A stretch of 64,000 bases of DNA from CAVQRC01 sp963715045 (lineage in GTDB: Bacteria; Planctomycetota; Planctomycetia; Pirellulales; Lacipirellulaceae): the NCBI GenBank assembly GCA_963715045.1, contig CAVQRC010000006.1:1-64000 (forward strand). The letters are read 5' to 3'. The notes beneath the pieces were generated by a model. That model saw only the letters and a list, made by a program, of their open reading frames with translations. It was not told the DNA's origin and made no database searches. The translations under genes were made by a program, and so were the position numbers. Positions within the stretch are counted from its first letter, which is position 1; every line of letters starts with the position of its first letter. Of this stretch, positions 9,873 through 18,917 are shown piece after piece.

Positions 9873-11729
9873 TTAGTCGACCTGCATTTCCCAGCGTTCG
9901 GGGGAACGCCAAAAGCCCGAGAGGAGCAACTCGCGGATGAACGTGAGCTCTTTGGGAAGGCGATCGTAGAGCTTGAAGAACAACTCGTCATGAGAAGCAA
10001 GTTCTGCGATCCACTCATCGCGATTGGTGCTCATCAGTTGATCGAACTGTTCTTTCTTGAAATCGAGGCCTTGCCACGCGATGTCCTTGTACTGCGGCAT
10101 CCAGCCCAGCGGACACTCGATGCTGGCCGCCTTGCCCTTGGAGCGACCGACGATCCATTTGAGGATCCGCATATTCTCGCCATATCCGGGCCACAGGAAA
10201 TTCCCTTCCTCGTCGCGGCGGAACCAGTTGACGCAGAAAATTCGCGGCGGGTTGGGCAGCTTGCGGCCAAAATCGAGCCAGTGTCCGAGATAATCGCCCA
10301 TGTGATAGCCAATGAAGGGGAGCATCGCCAAGGGATCACGACGTACCTTCCCTACCTGGCCAAAAGCCGCGGCCGTCATTTCGGAACCCATCGTTGCTGC
10401 TGTGTACACGCCAAAGGCCCAGTTGAAGGCCTGGTATACCAGCGGAACGACCGTGCTACGCCGGCCACCGAACACGAAGGCCGAAATGGGGACCCCCTTG
10501 GGATCGTCGTATGCCGGGTCCGCACAAGGGCACTGCGAGAGGGGGGCCGTAAAACGAGCGTTGGGATGGGACGCCTTACGATCGCAATCGGGCGTCCAAT
10601 CGTTCCCCTGCCAATCAATCGCATGGGCGGGGGGCTCCTCGGTCATGCCCTCCCACCACACGTCGCCATCGTCGGTGAGTGCCACGTTGGTGAAGATCGT
10701 GTTTTCGCCGATCGACGCCATCGCGTTGGGATTTGTCGCTTCGTTGGTGCCTGGTGCCACGCCGAAGAAGCCCGCCTCGGGGTTGATGGCATAGATGTTC
10801 CCATCCGGGGCCTGCTTGATCCAGGCGATGTCGTCCCCCACGCAGGTCACTTCCCATCCCTCTTCCTGGAACTCCTTGGGAGGGATCATCATCGCGAAGT
10901 TCGTCTTGCCGCACGCACTAGGGAAGGCGGCGGCAACGTACGTCTTCTCGCCGTCGGGATTCTTCACCCCGGTGATCAGCATGTGTTCCGCCAACCACCC
11001 CTGCTCGCGGGCCAGGACGGAGGCAATGCGGAGGGCAAAGCACTTCTTGCCCAACAGGGCGTTTCCGCCGTAGCCCGACCCGATACTCCAGATCGATCGC
11101 TCCTCGGGGAAATGCACAATGTACTTGTCTTTTGGATCCGGGCTGCAAGGCCAGGCGACATCCTCCTGGCCCGGTTCCAGCGGCATGCCGACCGAATGCA
11201 GGCACTTGATGAACTCCCCGTCACCGAGTGCTTCCAGCACGGCCGTGCCCATGCGGGTCATGATCCGCATGTTAACCACCACGTAGGGGGAGTCCGTGAT
11301 CTGGATGCCGATGTGCGAAATCGGTGAGCCGATCGGGCCCATGCTGAACGGAATCACGTACAGCGTACGACCCGTCATACACCCGTCGTATTTCGGCGTG
11401 AGAATGGCCTTGATTTCGCGAGGGGCCATCCAATTGTTCGTCGGGCCGGCGTCCCCTTTGCTCAGCGAGCAAATATAGGTGCGATCTTCGACCCGCGCGA
11501 CGTCGCTCGGATGACTGCGAGCCAGGAAGCTTTTCGGCCGCAACTTGGGATTGAGCCGGATGAACGTACCACTGGCAACCATTTCGTCGCACAGACGGTC
11601 ATACTCTTCCTGCGACCCATCACACCAGTGAACCTGGTCCGGTTTGCACAGGGTCGTCATTTCATCGACCCACGAAACGAGTTCCTGGTTCTTTACGACA
11701 GGTGGAGCCGCGACGGTTTGACTCGACAT
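9873..11729 (-). CDS. pckG: Phosphoenolpyruvate carboxykinase (GTP)
   Basis: GTP-dependent PEPCK converting oxaloacetate to phosphoenolpyruvate and CO2 in gluconeogenesis; cytoplasmic. The 618-residue length matches the GTP class rather than the ATP class. Visible landmarks are the substrate-binding region KYDGCMTGRTLYVIPFSMGP, the kinase-1 P-loop FPSACGKTNFAM at about residues 270-281 containing the class-specific Cys, and a DDIAWIK metal-binding strand just after. The ATG at 11729 has a good purine-rich site (aaaagga) upstream. It is single-gene, bounded by a strong terminator and an 0.8-kb gap, and divergent from the glucan cluster. Confidence 0.96.
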   Translation of the reverse strand: MSSQTVAAPPVVKNQELVSWVDEMTTLCKPDQVHWCDGSQEEYDRLCDEMVASGTFIRLNPKLRPKSFLARSHPSDVARVEDRTYICSLSKGDAGPTNNWMAPREIKAILTPKYDGCMTGRTLYVIPFSMGPIGSPISHIGIQITDSPYVVVNMRIMTRMGTAVLEALGDGEFIKCLHSVGMPLEPGQEDVAWPCSPDPKDKYIVHFPEERSIWSIGSGYGGNALLGKKCFALRIASVLAREQGWLAEHMLITGVKNPDGEKTYVAAAFPSACGKTNFAMMIPPKEFQEEGWEVTCVGDDIAWIKQAPDGNIYAINPEAGFFGVAPGTNEATNPNAMASIGENTIFTNVALTDDGDVWWEGMTEEPPAHAIDWQGNDWTPDCDRKASHPNARFTAPLSQCPCADPAYDDPKGVPISAFVFGGRRSTVVPLVYQAFNWAFGVYTAATMGSEMTAAAFGQVGKVRRDPLAMLPFIGYHMGDYLGHWLDFGRKLPNPPRIFCVNWFRRDEEGNFLWPGYGENMRILKWIVGRSKGKAASIECPLGWMPQYKDIAWQGLDFKKEQFDQLMSTNRDEWIAELASHDELFFKLYDRLPKELTFIRELLLSGFWRSPERWEMQVD

Positions 11730-12543
11730 CGTTCAAATTCCTTTTTCTCAAAATGTGGAGAGGTCTCGCACCGGATGGTGAGCCAACCGAGGAGACCATC
11801 CCGGCATGCGTACCATCCCAAAACAAAGGTGGTCGCCATCTGCGTCCACTTCGTCTAGAGGACGGTGCCGTAGGGGGCCCGCGCATCGCGAATCCTTGGA
11901 CTAATTCGTCGTCGAGCCGCGGAGCAAAGACCTCAAGCCTCAATCACACCGCGGCGGCGGGCTACTGTCATTCTTGGCTCGGCTCATGACCGCGTGGAGC
12001 CCTCAGTCGCCCTATGCCTAATGCTCTAGATTCTGTTTGTCAAGTGACCCGACAATCGCAACCAATTCGAGTTCTCTCGCCAGTTGCCGAAGTAAGTGCC
12101 TCGGTAGGTTTCGATCCATGGCACATCCGAATCACCGCCGCTTCTTGCTGCCCGGAAAACTGAGACGCCACACTGCCACGCTGCTCGCACTTCGCCCTGG
12201 CCTCAGAAAATCGCAGTTGCCGCTTCCAGATACGCAAGCCTCATCGCCGACGCTTCAGAAACTTGCGAATGCTTGCTAATATTGGGGCCCCTCGTCGCGA
12301 TCCCTTGCAATCGCGCAAGTGGGGAAGTACTCTTCATAAGTCGTTGTCAGCAATGTGGTTGCGGTTTAGGGTGGGGCGTTTCTCGTAACCTCAAGTTCCT
12401 CGGTCGGTAGCCGTTGCTGACGGCGGGAACATGGTGCGCAAGCGAAGAACGCCCTCTTCGGCGTACTTCCTGGCTCTCCTCGAGCGCTTCCGCGTTGGGT
12501 TGCAGGGTTGGGAAAACCTGGTGGACAGGAGCAATAACAAGAA
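11730..12543. other. Intergenic region between divergent pckG and glgE
   Basis: About 0.8 kb with no open frame that has protein-like composition and no recognisable RNA. It must hold the promoters for pckG (leftward) and the glucan cluster (rightward). A TAATAT box at about 12274-12279 is a weak -10 candidate, without a convincing -35. Confidence 0.4.
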
Positions 12544-14535
12544 ATGAAGAGTAGCGACGGACGCAACCGCGTTGTCATTGCAGGGGTGCGGCCTGAAATC
12601 GAGTGTGGCCGGTTTCCGATCAAGCGGGTCGTGGGTGAATCGGTGGAGGTGGAAGCCGACATTTTTGGCGATGGTCACGACGTCGTGCGTGCAGTCCTCA
12701 AGTACCGCGCCGATGACCAGTCCGATTGGCAGGAAGTCCCGCTCGAGCCGCTTGTGAATGACCAGTGGCGGGGATCGTTTGTCGTCGATCGCGTCGGCCG
12801 CTGGCAATACACGGTGGAAGCCTGGATCGACCGTTTTCAGTCGTGGCATCGGGATTTCCTCAAACGGGTTGCAGCTGCGCAAGTTGCGTATGTCGACTTG
12901 CTGATCGGGGCTGAACTGATCGAAGCGGCGGCGGAGGGGGCGAAGGGAAACGATCGGACCAGGCTGGTCGAGTGGTCGACGCAGTTGCGGGATGAGGCAT
13001 CGCTCTCGCAAGTGGACCGCATTGCCCAGGACACCGAACTGGCAGCGCTGCTGGAACGTCATCCCGTCCGGGCGTTTGCCACCGCATACGGGCAGCAACT
13101 AGAGGTCGTGGTGGACCGCGAGCGGGCCAACTTCAGTGCCTGGTATGAAATGTTCCCGCGCAGTTGCAGTCCGAAGCCCGGTCAGCACGGAACACTGCAG
13201 GATGTGATCGACCGGCTGCCCTACGTCGCGCAGATGGGCTTTGACGTGTTGTACCTGCCGCCCATTCACCCCATCGGGACGACGTTTCGCAAAGGTAAGA
13301 ACAACGCCACAAAGGCCGAAGCCGACGACGTTGGCAGCCCTTGGGGAATCGGTTCCAAGGAGGGTGGTCACAAGTCGATTCACCCGGAGTTGGGCACCTT
13401 CGAAGATTTCCACCGGCTGCTTGATGCGGCGAAAGCGTGTGGCGTCGAGATCGCGCTGGACGTGGCCTTTCAGTGTTCGCCCGATCATCCCTACGTGAAG
13501 GAGCATCCCGACTGGTTTCGCAATCGCCCCGATGGCACGATCCAGTACGCGGAAAACCCGCCAAAAAAGTACCAGGACATCTATCCGATTGATTTTGAAT
13601 CAAGGGACTGGCAGGCGTTGTGGGACGAGTTGAAGAGCATTTTCGAATTCTGGATCGAACACGGCGTACGGATCTTCCGCGTCGACAACCCGCACACGAA
13701 ACCATTTACCTTTTGGGAATGGTGCATCGGCAGTATCAAGCAGGAACACCCGGACGTATTGTTCCTGGCTGAAGCGTTCACACGTCCGAAGATCATGTAC
13801 CGGCTGGCCCAACTCGGTTTCTCGCAGTCATATACCTACTTCGCCTGGCGAAACACGAAAAGGGAGTTGGAGGAGTACGTAACGGAGCTGACGAAAACGG
13901 GTGTCCGCGAGTTCTTTCGGCCGAATTTCTGGCCCAACACGCCCGACATCTTGACGGAGCATCTGCAATTCGGCGGGCGCTCGGCGTTCATGTCGAGGTT
14001 GGTGCTGGCCGCCACGCTGAGCACGAATTACGGCATTTACGGACCGCCCTTCGAACACGGCTGGACGGAACCACGCGAGTTCGGCAGTGAAGAGTATTTG
14101 CATTCGGAAAAGTACCAGATCCATCACCACGTTCTGCAGCGGCAAGACAGTTTGCAGGGTCTCATCACGCGGATCAATCAGATCCGCCGGGAATTCAAGG
14201 CCCTGCAGACATCCGGGGGCGTGCAGTTCCATGAGATCGACAATGACGAAGTCATCTGCTACTCCCGCACCTCCGCCGACGGCAACGAGGTGCTGCTGAT
14301 CGTCGTCAATCTCGATCCACATCACCGCCAGGCGGGATGGATCGAATTGCCGCTGGACGACCTGGAGCTGGACAACGCGCGTCCCTACCAGGTGCACGAC
14401 CTGCTGTCCGATGCAAGGTACATGTGGCACGGCTCGCGGAACTACGTCGAGATGGACCCCTACACGTCGCCGGCCCACGTGTTCCAAATTCGCAAACGCA
14501 TTCGCACCGAACGAGATTTCGAGTACTTCCTGTAG
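12544..14535 (+). CDS. glgE: Alpha-1,4-glucan:maltose-1-phosphate maltosyltransferase GlgE
   Basis: GH13 subfamily 3 enzyme that transfers maltosyl units from alpha-maltose-1-phosphate to the non-reducing end of alpha-1,4-glucan. 663 residues: an N-terminal beta domain (residues 1-110), a helical insert, then the barrel. The nucleophile is Asp381 in FRVDNPHTKP and the acid/base Glu410 in LAEAFTRPK; their spacing of 29 equals that of characterised GlgE. The conserved FWPNTPDIL and GIYGPPFEH motifs are present. First gene of a cluster, with glgB starting 11 bases after its stop, so the two are almost certainly co-transcribed. Intact. Confidence 0.95.
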   Translation: MKSSDGRNRVVIAGVRPEIECGRFPIKRVVGESVEVEADIFGDGHDVVRAVLKYRADDQSDWQEVPLEPLVNDQWRGSFVVDRVGRWQYTVEAWIDRFQSWHRDFLKRVAAAQVAYVDLLIGAELIEAAAEGAKGNDRTRLVEWSTQLRDEASLSQVDRIAQDTELAALLERHPVRAFATAYGQQLEVVVDRERANFSAWYEMFPRSCSPKPGQHGTLQDVIDRLPYVAQMGFDVLYLPPIHPIGTTFRKGKNNATKAEADDVGSPWGIGSKEGGHKSIHPELGTFEDFHRLLDAAKACGVEIALDVAFQCSPDHPYVKEHPDWFRNRPDGTIQYAENPPKKYQDIYPIDFESRDWQALWDELKSIFEFWIEHGVRIFRVDNPHTKPFTFWEWCIGSIKQEHPDVLFLAEAFTRPKIMYRLAQLGFSQSYTYFAWRNTKRELEEYVTELTKTGVREFFRPNFWPNTPDILTEHLQFGGRSAFMSRLVLAATLSTNYGIYGPPFEHGWTEPREFGSEEYLHSEKYQIHHHVLQRQDSLQGLITRINQIRREFKALQTSGGVQFHEIDNDEVICYSRTSADGNEVLLIVVNLDPHHRQAGWIELPLDDLELDNARPYQVHDLLSDARYMWHGSRNYVEMDPYTSPAHVFQIRKRIRTERDFEYFL

Positions 14536-14546
14536 CAAAGCAGATC

Positions 14547-16523
14547 ATGAACGACTCCCCAGCCTTCACTCAACCTGCCGGTTCCCAACGCGTCAGCCTG
14601 TTGACCGACGAGGACGTTCACTTCTTCAACGAAGGTACCCACTACAACCTGCACAGCAAACTGGGCGCCCATCTGGTCTCCGCAGGTGACGGTCGCGAGG
14701 GTACGTACTTCGCCGTCTGGGCTCCCCGCGCCAAACACGTGAGCGTGGTAGGTCTGTTCAACGATTGGAACGAAGAAAGCCATCCGCTCAAGCCGCGCGG
14801 TTCGTCCGGCATCTGGGAAGCGTTTCTGCCCGACATCGGCAAGGGCACGTTGTACAAGTACCACGTCCGGTCGCACGAAAACGAGTATTGCGTCAACAAG
14901 ACGGACCCGTTCGGTGTATATCACGAGGTGGCACCGAAAACCGCGTCCATCGTGTGGGATCTGGACTACGACTGGGGAGACGCCGAGTGGATGTCCAGGC
15001 GGTGGGAACGCAACGGCCTCATGTCACCGATTTCGATCTACGAAGTCCACCTTGGTTCATGGAAACGCATTCCGGGTGAGGAAAACCGTTCGCTCAGCTA
15101 CCGGGAGCTGGCAAGCGAATTGGCCGAACATGTCAAGCAGATGGGTTTCACGCACGTCGAATTCCTGCCGGTGATGGAACATCCCTTCTTCGGTTCGTGG
15201 GGCTACCAGACGACCGGCTATTTCGCCCCCACCAGTCGCTTCGGCACGCCTCAGGATTTCAAGTTCCTGGTAGACTTCCTGCACCAGCAGGGAATCGGCG
15301 TGATCCTGGATTGGGTCCCTTCGCACTTTCCCAGCGATGAACACGGTCTCTGCTTTTTCGACGGCACGCATCTGTACGAGCACGCGGATCCGCGCGAAGG
15401 ATATCATCCCGATTGGAACAGCTACATCTTCAACTACGGGCGAAACGAGGTCCGCTGTTTCCTGATCAGCAGCGCGCTGTACTGGCTGGAAGAGTACCAC
15501 GCCGACGGGATCCGGGTGGATGCGGTGGCGTCGATGTTGTACCGCGACTATTCGCGCAAGGAAGGCGAGTGGATTCCGAACGTGCACGGCGGACGTGAGA
15601 ATCTCGAGGCGATCGATTTCCTCCGCACAATGAACACCGAAGTTTATCAGCGGCACAGCGACGTTCAGCTGTTCGCCGAGGAATCGACGGATTGGCCAAT
15701 GGTCTCCAAGCCGATCTACCTTGGCGGATTGGGATTTGGACTTAAGTGGGACATGGGATGGATGCACGATACGCTGCAGTACATGACGCATGATCCGGTC
15801 CATCGCAAGTACCATCACAATGAATTGACGTTTCGGATGCTCTATGCGTTTAACGAGAACTTCATTCTGCCGCTGTCGCACGATGAGGTGGTGCATGGCA
15901 AGGGATCGTTGCTGAGCAAGATGCCGGGCGACGAGTGGCAAAAGTTCGCCAACCTGCGGCTGCTGTACGCTTACATGTACGGCATGCCCGGCAAGAAGCT
16001 GTTGTTCATGGGCAGCGAATTCGGCCAAGACGACGAGTGGCGGCACGATACCAGTCTGCACTGGGAACTCTTGCAGCACCCGTCACACTCTTCGCTACGA
16101 CGGTGGGTGGCCACGTTGAACCGGTATTACGAGGGCGAGCGCGCGCTGCACGAGCTGGATTGCGACCCGATGGGATTTGAGTGGATCGACGCCAACGACT
16201 CGGCGGAGAGTGTGGCCAGTTTTATTCGCAAGGCGTCCAGCTGTGATGACCTGATCGCAGTGGTCTGTAATTTCACGCCGATGTGTCGGCACAACTATCG
16301 CATCGGTGTGCCGCGGGGCGGCCGCTGGCGCGAAATCCTCAATAGCGATGCAGCGGAGCATGGTGGCAGCGGTCACGGCAACCTGGGCGGCGTCGAAGCC
16401 AGCCCGCTCGGCACGCACGGTCGCCCATTCTCACTGAATCTGACGTTACCGCCGCTGGCCGCGCTGTTCTTGAAATTAGATGCCGGCGGCGATCCTTCTC
16501 ACACCTCCACGAAGTCAGAATGA
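14547..16523 (+). CDS. glgB: 1,4-alpha-glucan branching enzyme GlgB
   Basis: Introduces alpha-1,6 branches into linear alpha-glucan, here most likely the product of GlgE. 658 residues with an N-terminal CBM48 (GTYFAVWAPRAKHVSVVGLF), GH13 barrel motifs FLPVMEHPF, nucleophile Asp325 in GIRVDAVASM and acid/base Glu378 in LFAEEST, then LSHDEVVHGKGSL. I use the ATG at 14547, immediately after glgE. The upstream in-frame extension overlaps glgE and has no homology. The C-terminal all-beta domain is complete. The 80-bp repeat follows its stop by 7 bases. Confidence 0.95.
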   Translation: MNDSPAFTQPAGSQRVSLLTDEDVHFFNEGTHYNLHSKLGAHLVSAGDGREGTYFAVWAPRAKHVSVVGLFNDWNEESHPLKPRGSSGIWEAFLPDIGKGTLYKYHVRSHENEYCVNKTDPFGVYHEVAPKTASIVWDLDYDWGDAEWMSRRWERNGLMSPISIYEVHLGSWKRIPGEENRSLSYRELASELAEHVKQMGFTHVEFLPVMEHPFFGSWGYQTTGYFAPTSRFGTPQDFKFLVDFLHQQGIGVILDWVPSHFPSDEHGLCFFDGTHLYEHADPREGYHPDWNSYIFNYGRNEVRCFLISSALYWLEEYHADGIRVDAVASMLYRDYSRKEGEWIPNVHGGRENLEAIDFLRTMNTEVYQRHSDVQLFAEESTDWPMVSKPIYLGGLGFGLKWDMGWMHDTLQYMTHDPVHRKYHHNELTFRMLYAFNENFILPLSHDEVVHGKGSLLSKMPGDEWQKFANLRLLYAYMYGMPGKKLLFMGSEFGQDDEWRHDTSLHWELLQHPSHSSLRRWVATLNRYYEGERALHELDCDPMGFEWIDANDSAESVASFIRKASSCDDLIAVVCNFTPMCRHNYRIGVPRGGRWREILNSDAAEHGGSGHGNLGGVEASPLGTHGRPFSLNLTLPPLAALFLKLDAGGDPSHTSTKSE

Positions 16524-16530
16524 CGTCTTA

Positions 16531-16610
16531 GAGCCGATCCTAAAATTGGCTTTCAACATCCGAATTCCCGACCGTGGGACGCGTTCACTGGCATTTTGGG
16601 ATAGGTACTT
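16531..16610 (+). repeat. 80-bp dispersed palindromic element, copy 2
   Basis: Starts GAGCCGATCCTAAAATTGG, core CGAATTCCCGACCGTGGGAC, ends TTTTGGGATAGGTACTT. The ends are complementary (GATCC.AAAA against TTTTGGGAT). It fills most of the glgB-glgA gap; the aggag ribosome-binding site of the next gene starts at the base after its end. Its peptide frame is open throughout (RGTRSLAFWDRYL). Confidence 0.9.
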
Positions 16611-16622
16611 AGGAGCTCCGCA

Positions 16623-17828
16623 ATGAAGACCCTGCTGCTCACCAGGGAGTACCCGCCGGACGTTTACGGCGGCGCCGGCGTCCACGTCGAATACCTCTCG
16701 CAGGAGCTCTCGAAGCTCATCGACGTCGAAGTACGCAGCTTCGGCGATCAGGACGTTGAAGCCGAAAACCTGCGGGTCAAGGGTTATCCGTTTGGCGGCC
16801 AAACCTACGCCCGCGTCGACAAGAAATTGAAAGGCGTTCTGGATACGTTCGAAACCAACATGCTTTCGCTGACCGACCCGGTCGACGCCAACGTGGTCCA
16901 TTGCCACACCTGGTACGCGCACTTCGCCGGCATTCTGGCGAAGCTCAGCTACGATATACCGCTTGTCGTCACGACGCACTCGCTCGAGCCGCTGCGGCCG
17001 TGGAAACGCGAACAACTTGGTCGAGGTTACGGCCTTTCGTCGTGGGTCGAGCGGACGGCCCTGGAAATGGCCGATGCCATCGTGGCCGTGTCGCGGGAAA
17101 CAAAAGACGATGTCGTGCGGCTATTCGATGTCAATCCAGACAAAGTGCACGTGATCTACAACGGCATCCAGATCGACCAGTACCAACCCACGAAGGATAC
17201 TGCGGCCTTAACAAAACACGGTGTCGATCCAGACCGGCCCTACGTCTTGTTCGTCGGTCGGATCACGCGACAGAAAGGCATTATTCATCTGGTGAACGCC
17301 ATCCGGCACATCCACCCCGACGCTCAGGTTGTCCTGCTGGCGGGCGCTCCGGACACCCCCGAGATTGCGGCCGAGATGGAATCGAGTGTCGCCCAAGTCA
17401 AGAAGGACCGCGACAACGTAATCTGGGTGCAGGAGATGTTGGACAAGGCATCGATTATCCAGATGTATTCCCACGCTGCGGTGTTTTGTTGCCCATCGAT
17501 TTACGAGCCGTTCGGCATCATCAATCTGGAGGCGATGGCCTGTAACACGGCGGTCGTCGCCAGCGCCGTAGGCGGCATCAAAGAAGTCGTCGTGAACGGC
17601 GAAACGGGGTTCCTCGTGCCGCTTCAGCAGCAAACCGAGGCGCCGTTCGAACCGGTCGATCCGGAACGTTTTTCGCAGGACCTGGCGGCCGGCCTGAACA
17701 AGTTGTTGGCCGATGAATCGCTGCGCACATCGATGGCCGAGCAAGGAATGCAACGTGCCCGCGAACTGTTCAGTTGGAGCCGCATTGCCCACCAGACCGT
17801 CCAACTCTACGAGTCGTTGACGGTTTGA
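16623..17828 (+). CDS. glgM: GT4 glycosyltransferase, GlgM/GlgA type (maltose-1-phosphate or glycogen synthase)
   Basis: A 401-residue retaining GT4 enzyme. The N-terminus LTREYPPDVYGGAGVHVEYL and overall size match the actinobacterial type that was first annotated glycogen synthase and later shown to make maltose-1-phosphate from ADP-glucose and glucose-1-phosphate (GlgM). The donor-binding domain has FVGRITRQKGI and the E-x7-E segment PSIYEPFGIINLEAMA. Neighbouring glgE makes the GlgM role more likely than plain GlgA, but substrate use cannot be read from sequence. Ribosome-binding site aggag 8 bases before the ATG, directly after a repeat copy. Confidence 0.85.
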   Translation: MKTLLLTREYPPDVYGGAGVHVEYLSQELSKLIDVEVRSFGDQDVEAENLRVKGYPFGGQTYARVDKKLKGVLDTFETNMLSLTDPVDANVVHCHTWYAHFAGILAKLSYDIPLVVTTHSLEPLRPWKREQLGRGYGLSSWVERTALEMADAIVAVSRETKDDVVRLFDVNPDKVHVIYNGIQIDQYQPTKDTAALTKHGVDPDRPYVLFVGRITRQKGIIHLVNAIRHIHPDAQVVLLAGAPDTPEIAAEMESSVAQVKKDRDNVIWVQEMLDKASIIQMYSHAAVFCCPSIYEPFGIINLEAMACNTAVVASAVGGIKEVVVNGETGFLVPLQQQTEAPFEPVDPERFSQDLAAGLNKLLADESLRTSMAEQGMQRARELFSWSRIAHQTVQLYESLTV

Positions 17829-17888
17829 CAGGCTCACCAGGGGCACACGAAGAGACAGCGTTCTTATGTCACTCGCAAGGAGTCTGGC

Positions 17889-18701
17889 ATGTATCGAATG
17901 CACCCCGACTTTGAGCTACCCGAGCGTGACTCGATTATTTGGCGCTATCTGACACTCGACAAATTCACCGATTTGCTCGAGTCACAAGAGGTGTTCTTCG
18001 CCCGCGCCGACGTTCTCCAGGATCAACGCGAAGGCGTTTGGAGCGTGGCAGAGATGCACGATCTCCTCGAATCTCGTGGAGCCCGCGAGTCGCAGTTTGG
18101 CGACCTCATTGGAATGACGGAACGAATCTCCGCGGAGGTCTGCAAGACCGTGGCACTGAATTGCTGGTGCATCGGCGAAGACGTGCATGTGCACATGTGG
18201 CAGAACCGCTTGGAGCCGATCTCAGAATCGGTCTCAGCAACCGAATCCCCCGGCCGTGGGATGCACTCATTGGGGCTCTGGAAAAGGTACTTGGAAGGAA
18301 GTGACGGAGTGGCGATTGTAACGACAGTAAGTGACCTCATGGATGCATTCGATCGCGAGACCGTCCAGCCAGTCTACATCGGCGAAGTGAAATACATCGA
18401 CTACGACAACGACTTGATGCATGCAAGAACGAACCTTGCGCCCTTCCTGTTCAAGGATCGCCAATTTGAAGATGAAAGAGAACTCCGTGCCGTCACGACA
18501 CGACAGATAGGTAGTTTAGATTTGAATTCGAACGTTGCTGGGCCTGGCTATTATCCCGGTGCAGCGATTGAGGGCGGTGGAATCAGGATACCCGTGCACC
18601 TTGATAAATTGATCAAGCATATCCAGATAGCGCCTTTTGCAAGCCACCAGTGCGTTGAACTGGTCCGTAGATATTGCTCGGAGTTCCTGGGAATCGTGTG
18701 A
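17889..18701 (+). CDS. DUF2971-family protein carrying an in-frame repeat insertion
   Basis: A 270-residue protein of the DUF2971 type: N-terminal IIWRYLTLDKFTDLLES, the CWC segment with MW, and SDGVAIVTT. The family's function is unknown. Ribosome-binding site aagga 8 bases before the ATG. In relatives, as I recall the family, the Met-Trp of the CWC segment runs directly into the K/R-Y-x-x-SDGVAI segment; here about 27 residues (bases 18201-18281) intervene, and most of them are encoded by an 80-bp dispersed repeat (peptide SVSATESPGRGMHSLG). The frame stays open across it. It follows glgM/A by 60 bases but is probably unrelated in function. Confidence 0.75.
   Translation: MYRMHPDFELPERDSIIWRYLTLDKFTDLLESQEVFFARADVLQDQREGVWSVAEMHDLLESRGARESQFGDLIGMTERISAEVCKTVALNCWCIGEDVHVHMWQNRLEPISESVSATESPGRGMHSLGLWKRYLEGSDGVAIVTTVSDLMDAFDRETVQPVYIGEVKYIDYDNDLMHARTNLAPFLFKDRQFEDERELRAVTTRQIGSLDLNSNVAGPGYYPGAAIEGGGIRIPVHLDKLIKHIQIAPFASHQCVELVRRYCSEFLGIV
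18213..18292 (+). repeat. 80-bp dispersed palindromic element, copy 3, inside a coding gene
   Basis: GAGCCGATCTCAGAATCGG at the left, CGAATCCCCCGGCCGTGGGA in the core, AAAAGGTACTT at the right; 80 bases, aligned end to end with the other copies. It is in the same orientation as the host gene and read in the frame that gives EPISESVSATESPGRG. Confidence 0.9.
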
Positions 18702-18917
18702 TTGAGAACGTGTCCCGAGATGCGCCCGAGCGAAGGGATTGCCAAACACGCCAGGGAGTTCGGGGAGTTCTCCGCGAGCCTTCCCGACCGATCAGTTGGC
18801 TTCCGCGATCGTATTCGGATATGATCCCAGATAGGGCCGTTTGGGCTCAGAAACGACCCTTTTGCCGCGACACACTCCTGGTGCCACTTTTCTCTTTAGC
18901 TCTGTGAGATTCTGAAC

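Noticed and set aside
18785..18845. Another element copy upstream of the Gfo/Idh/MocA gene
   Set aside because: A short resemblance (gaccgatc, agttggcttccgc) without the core or right end; likely chance.
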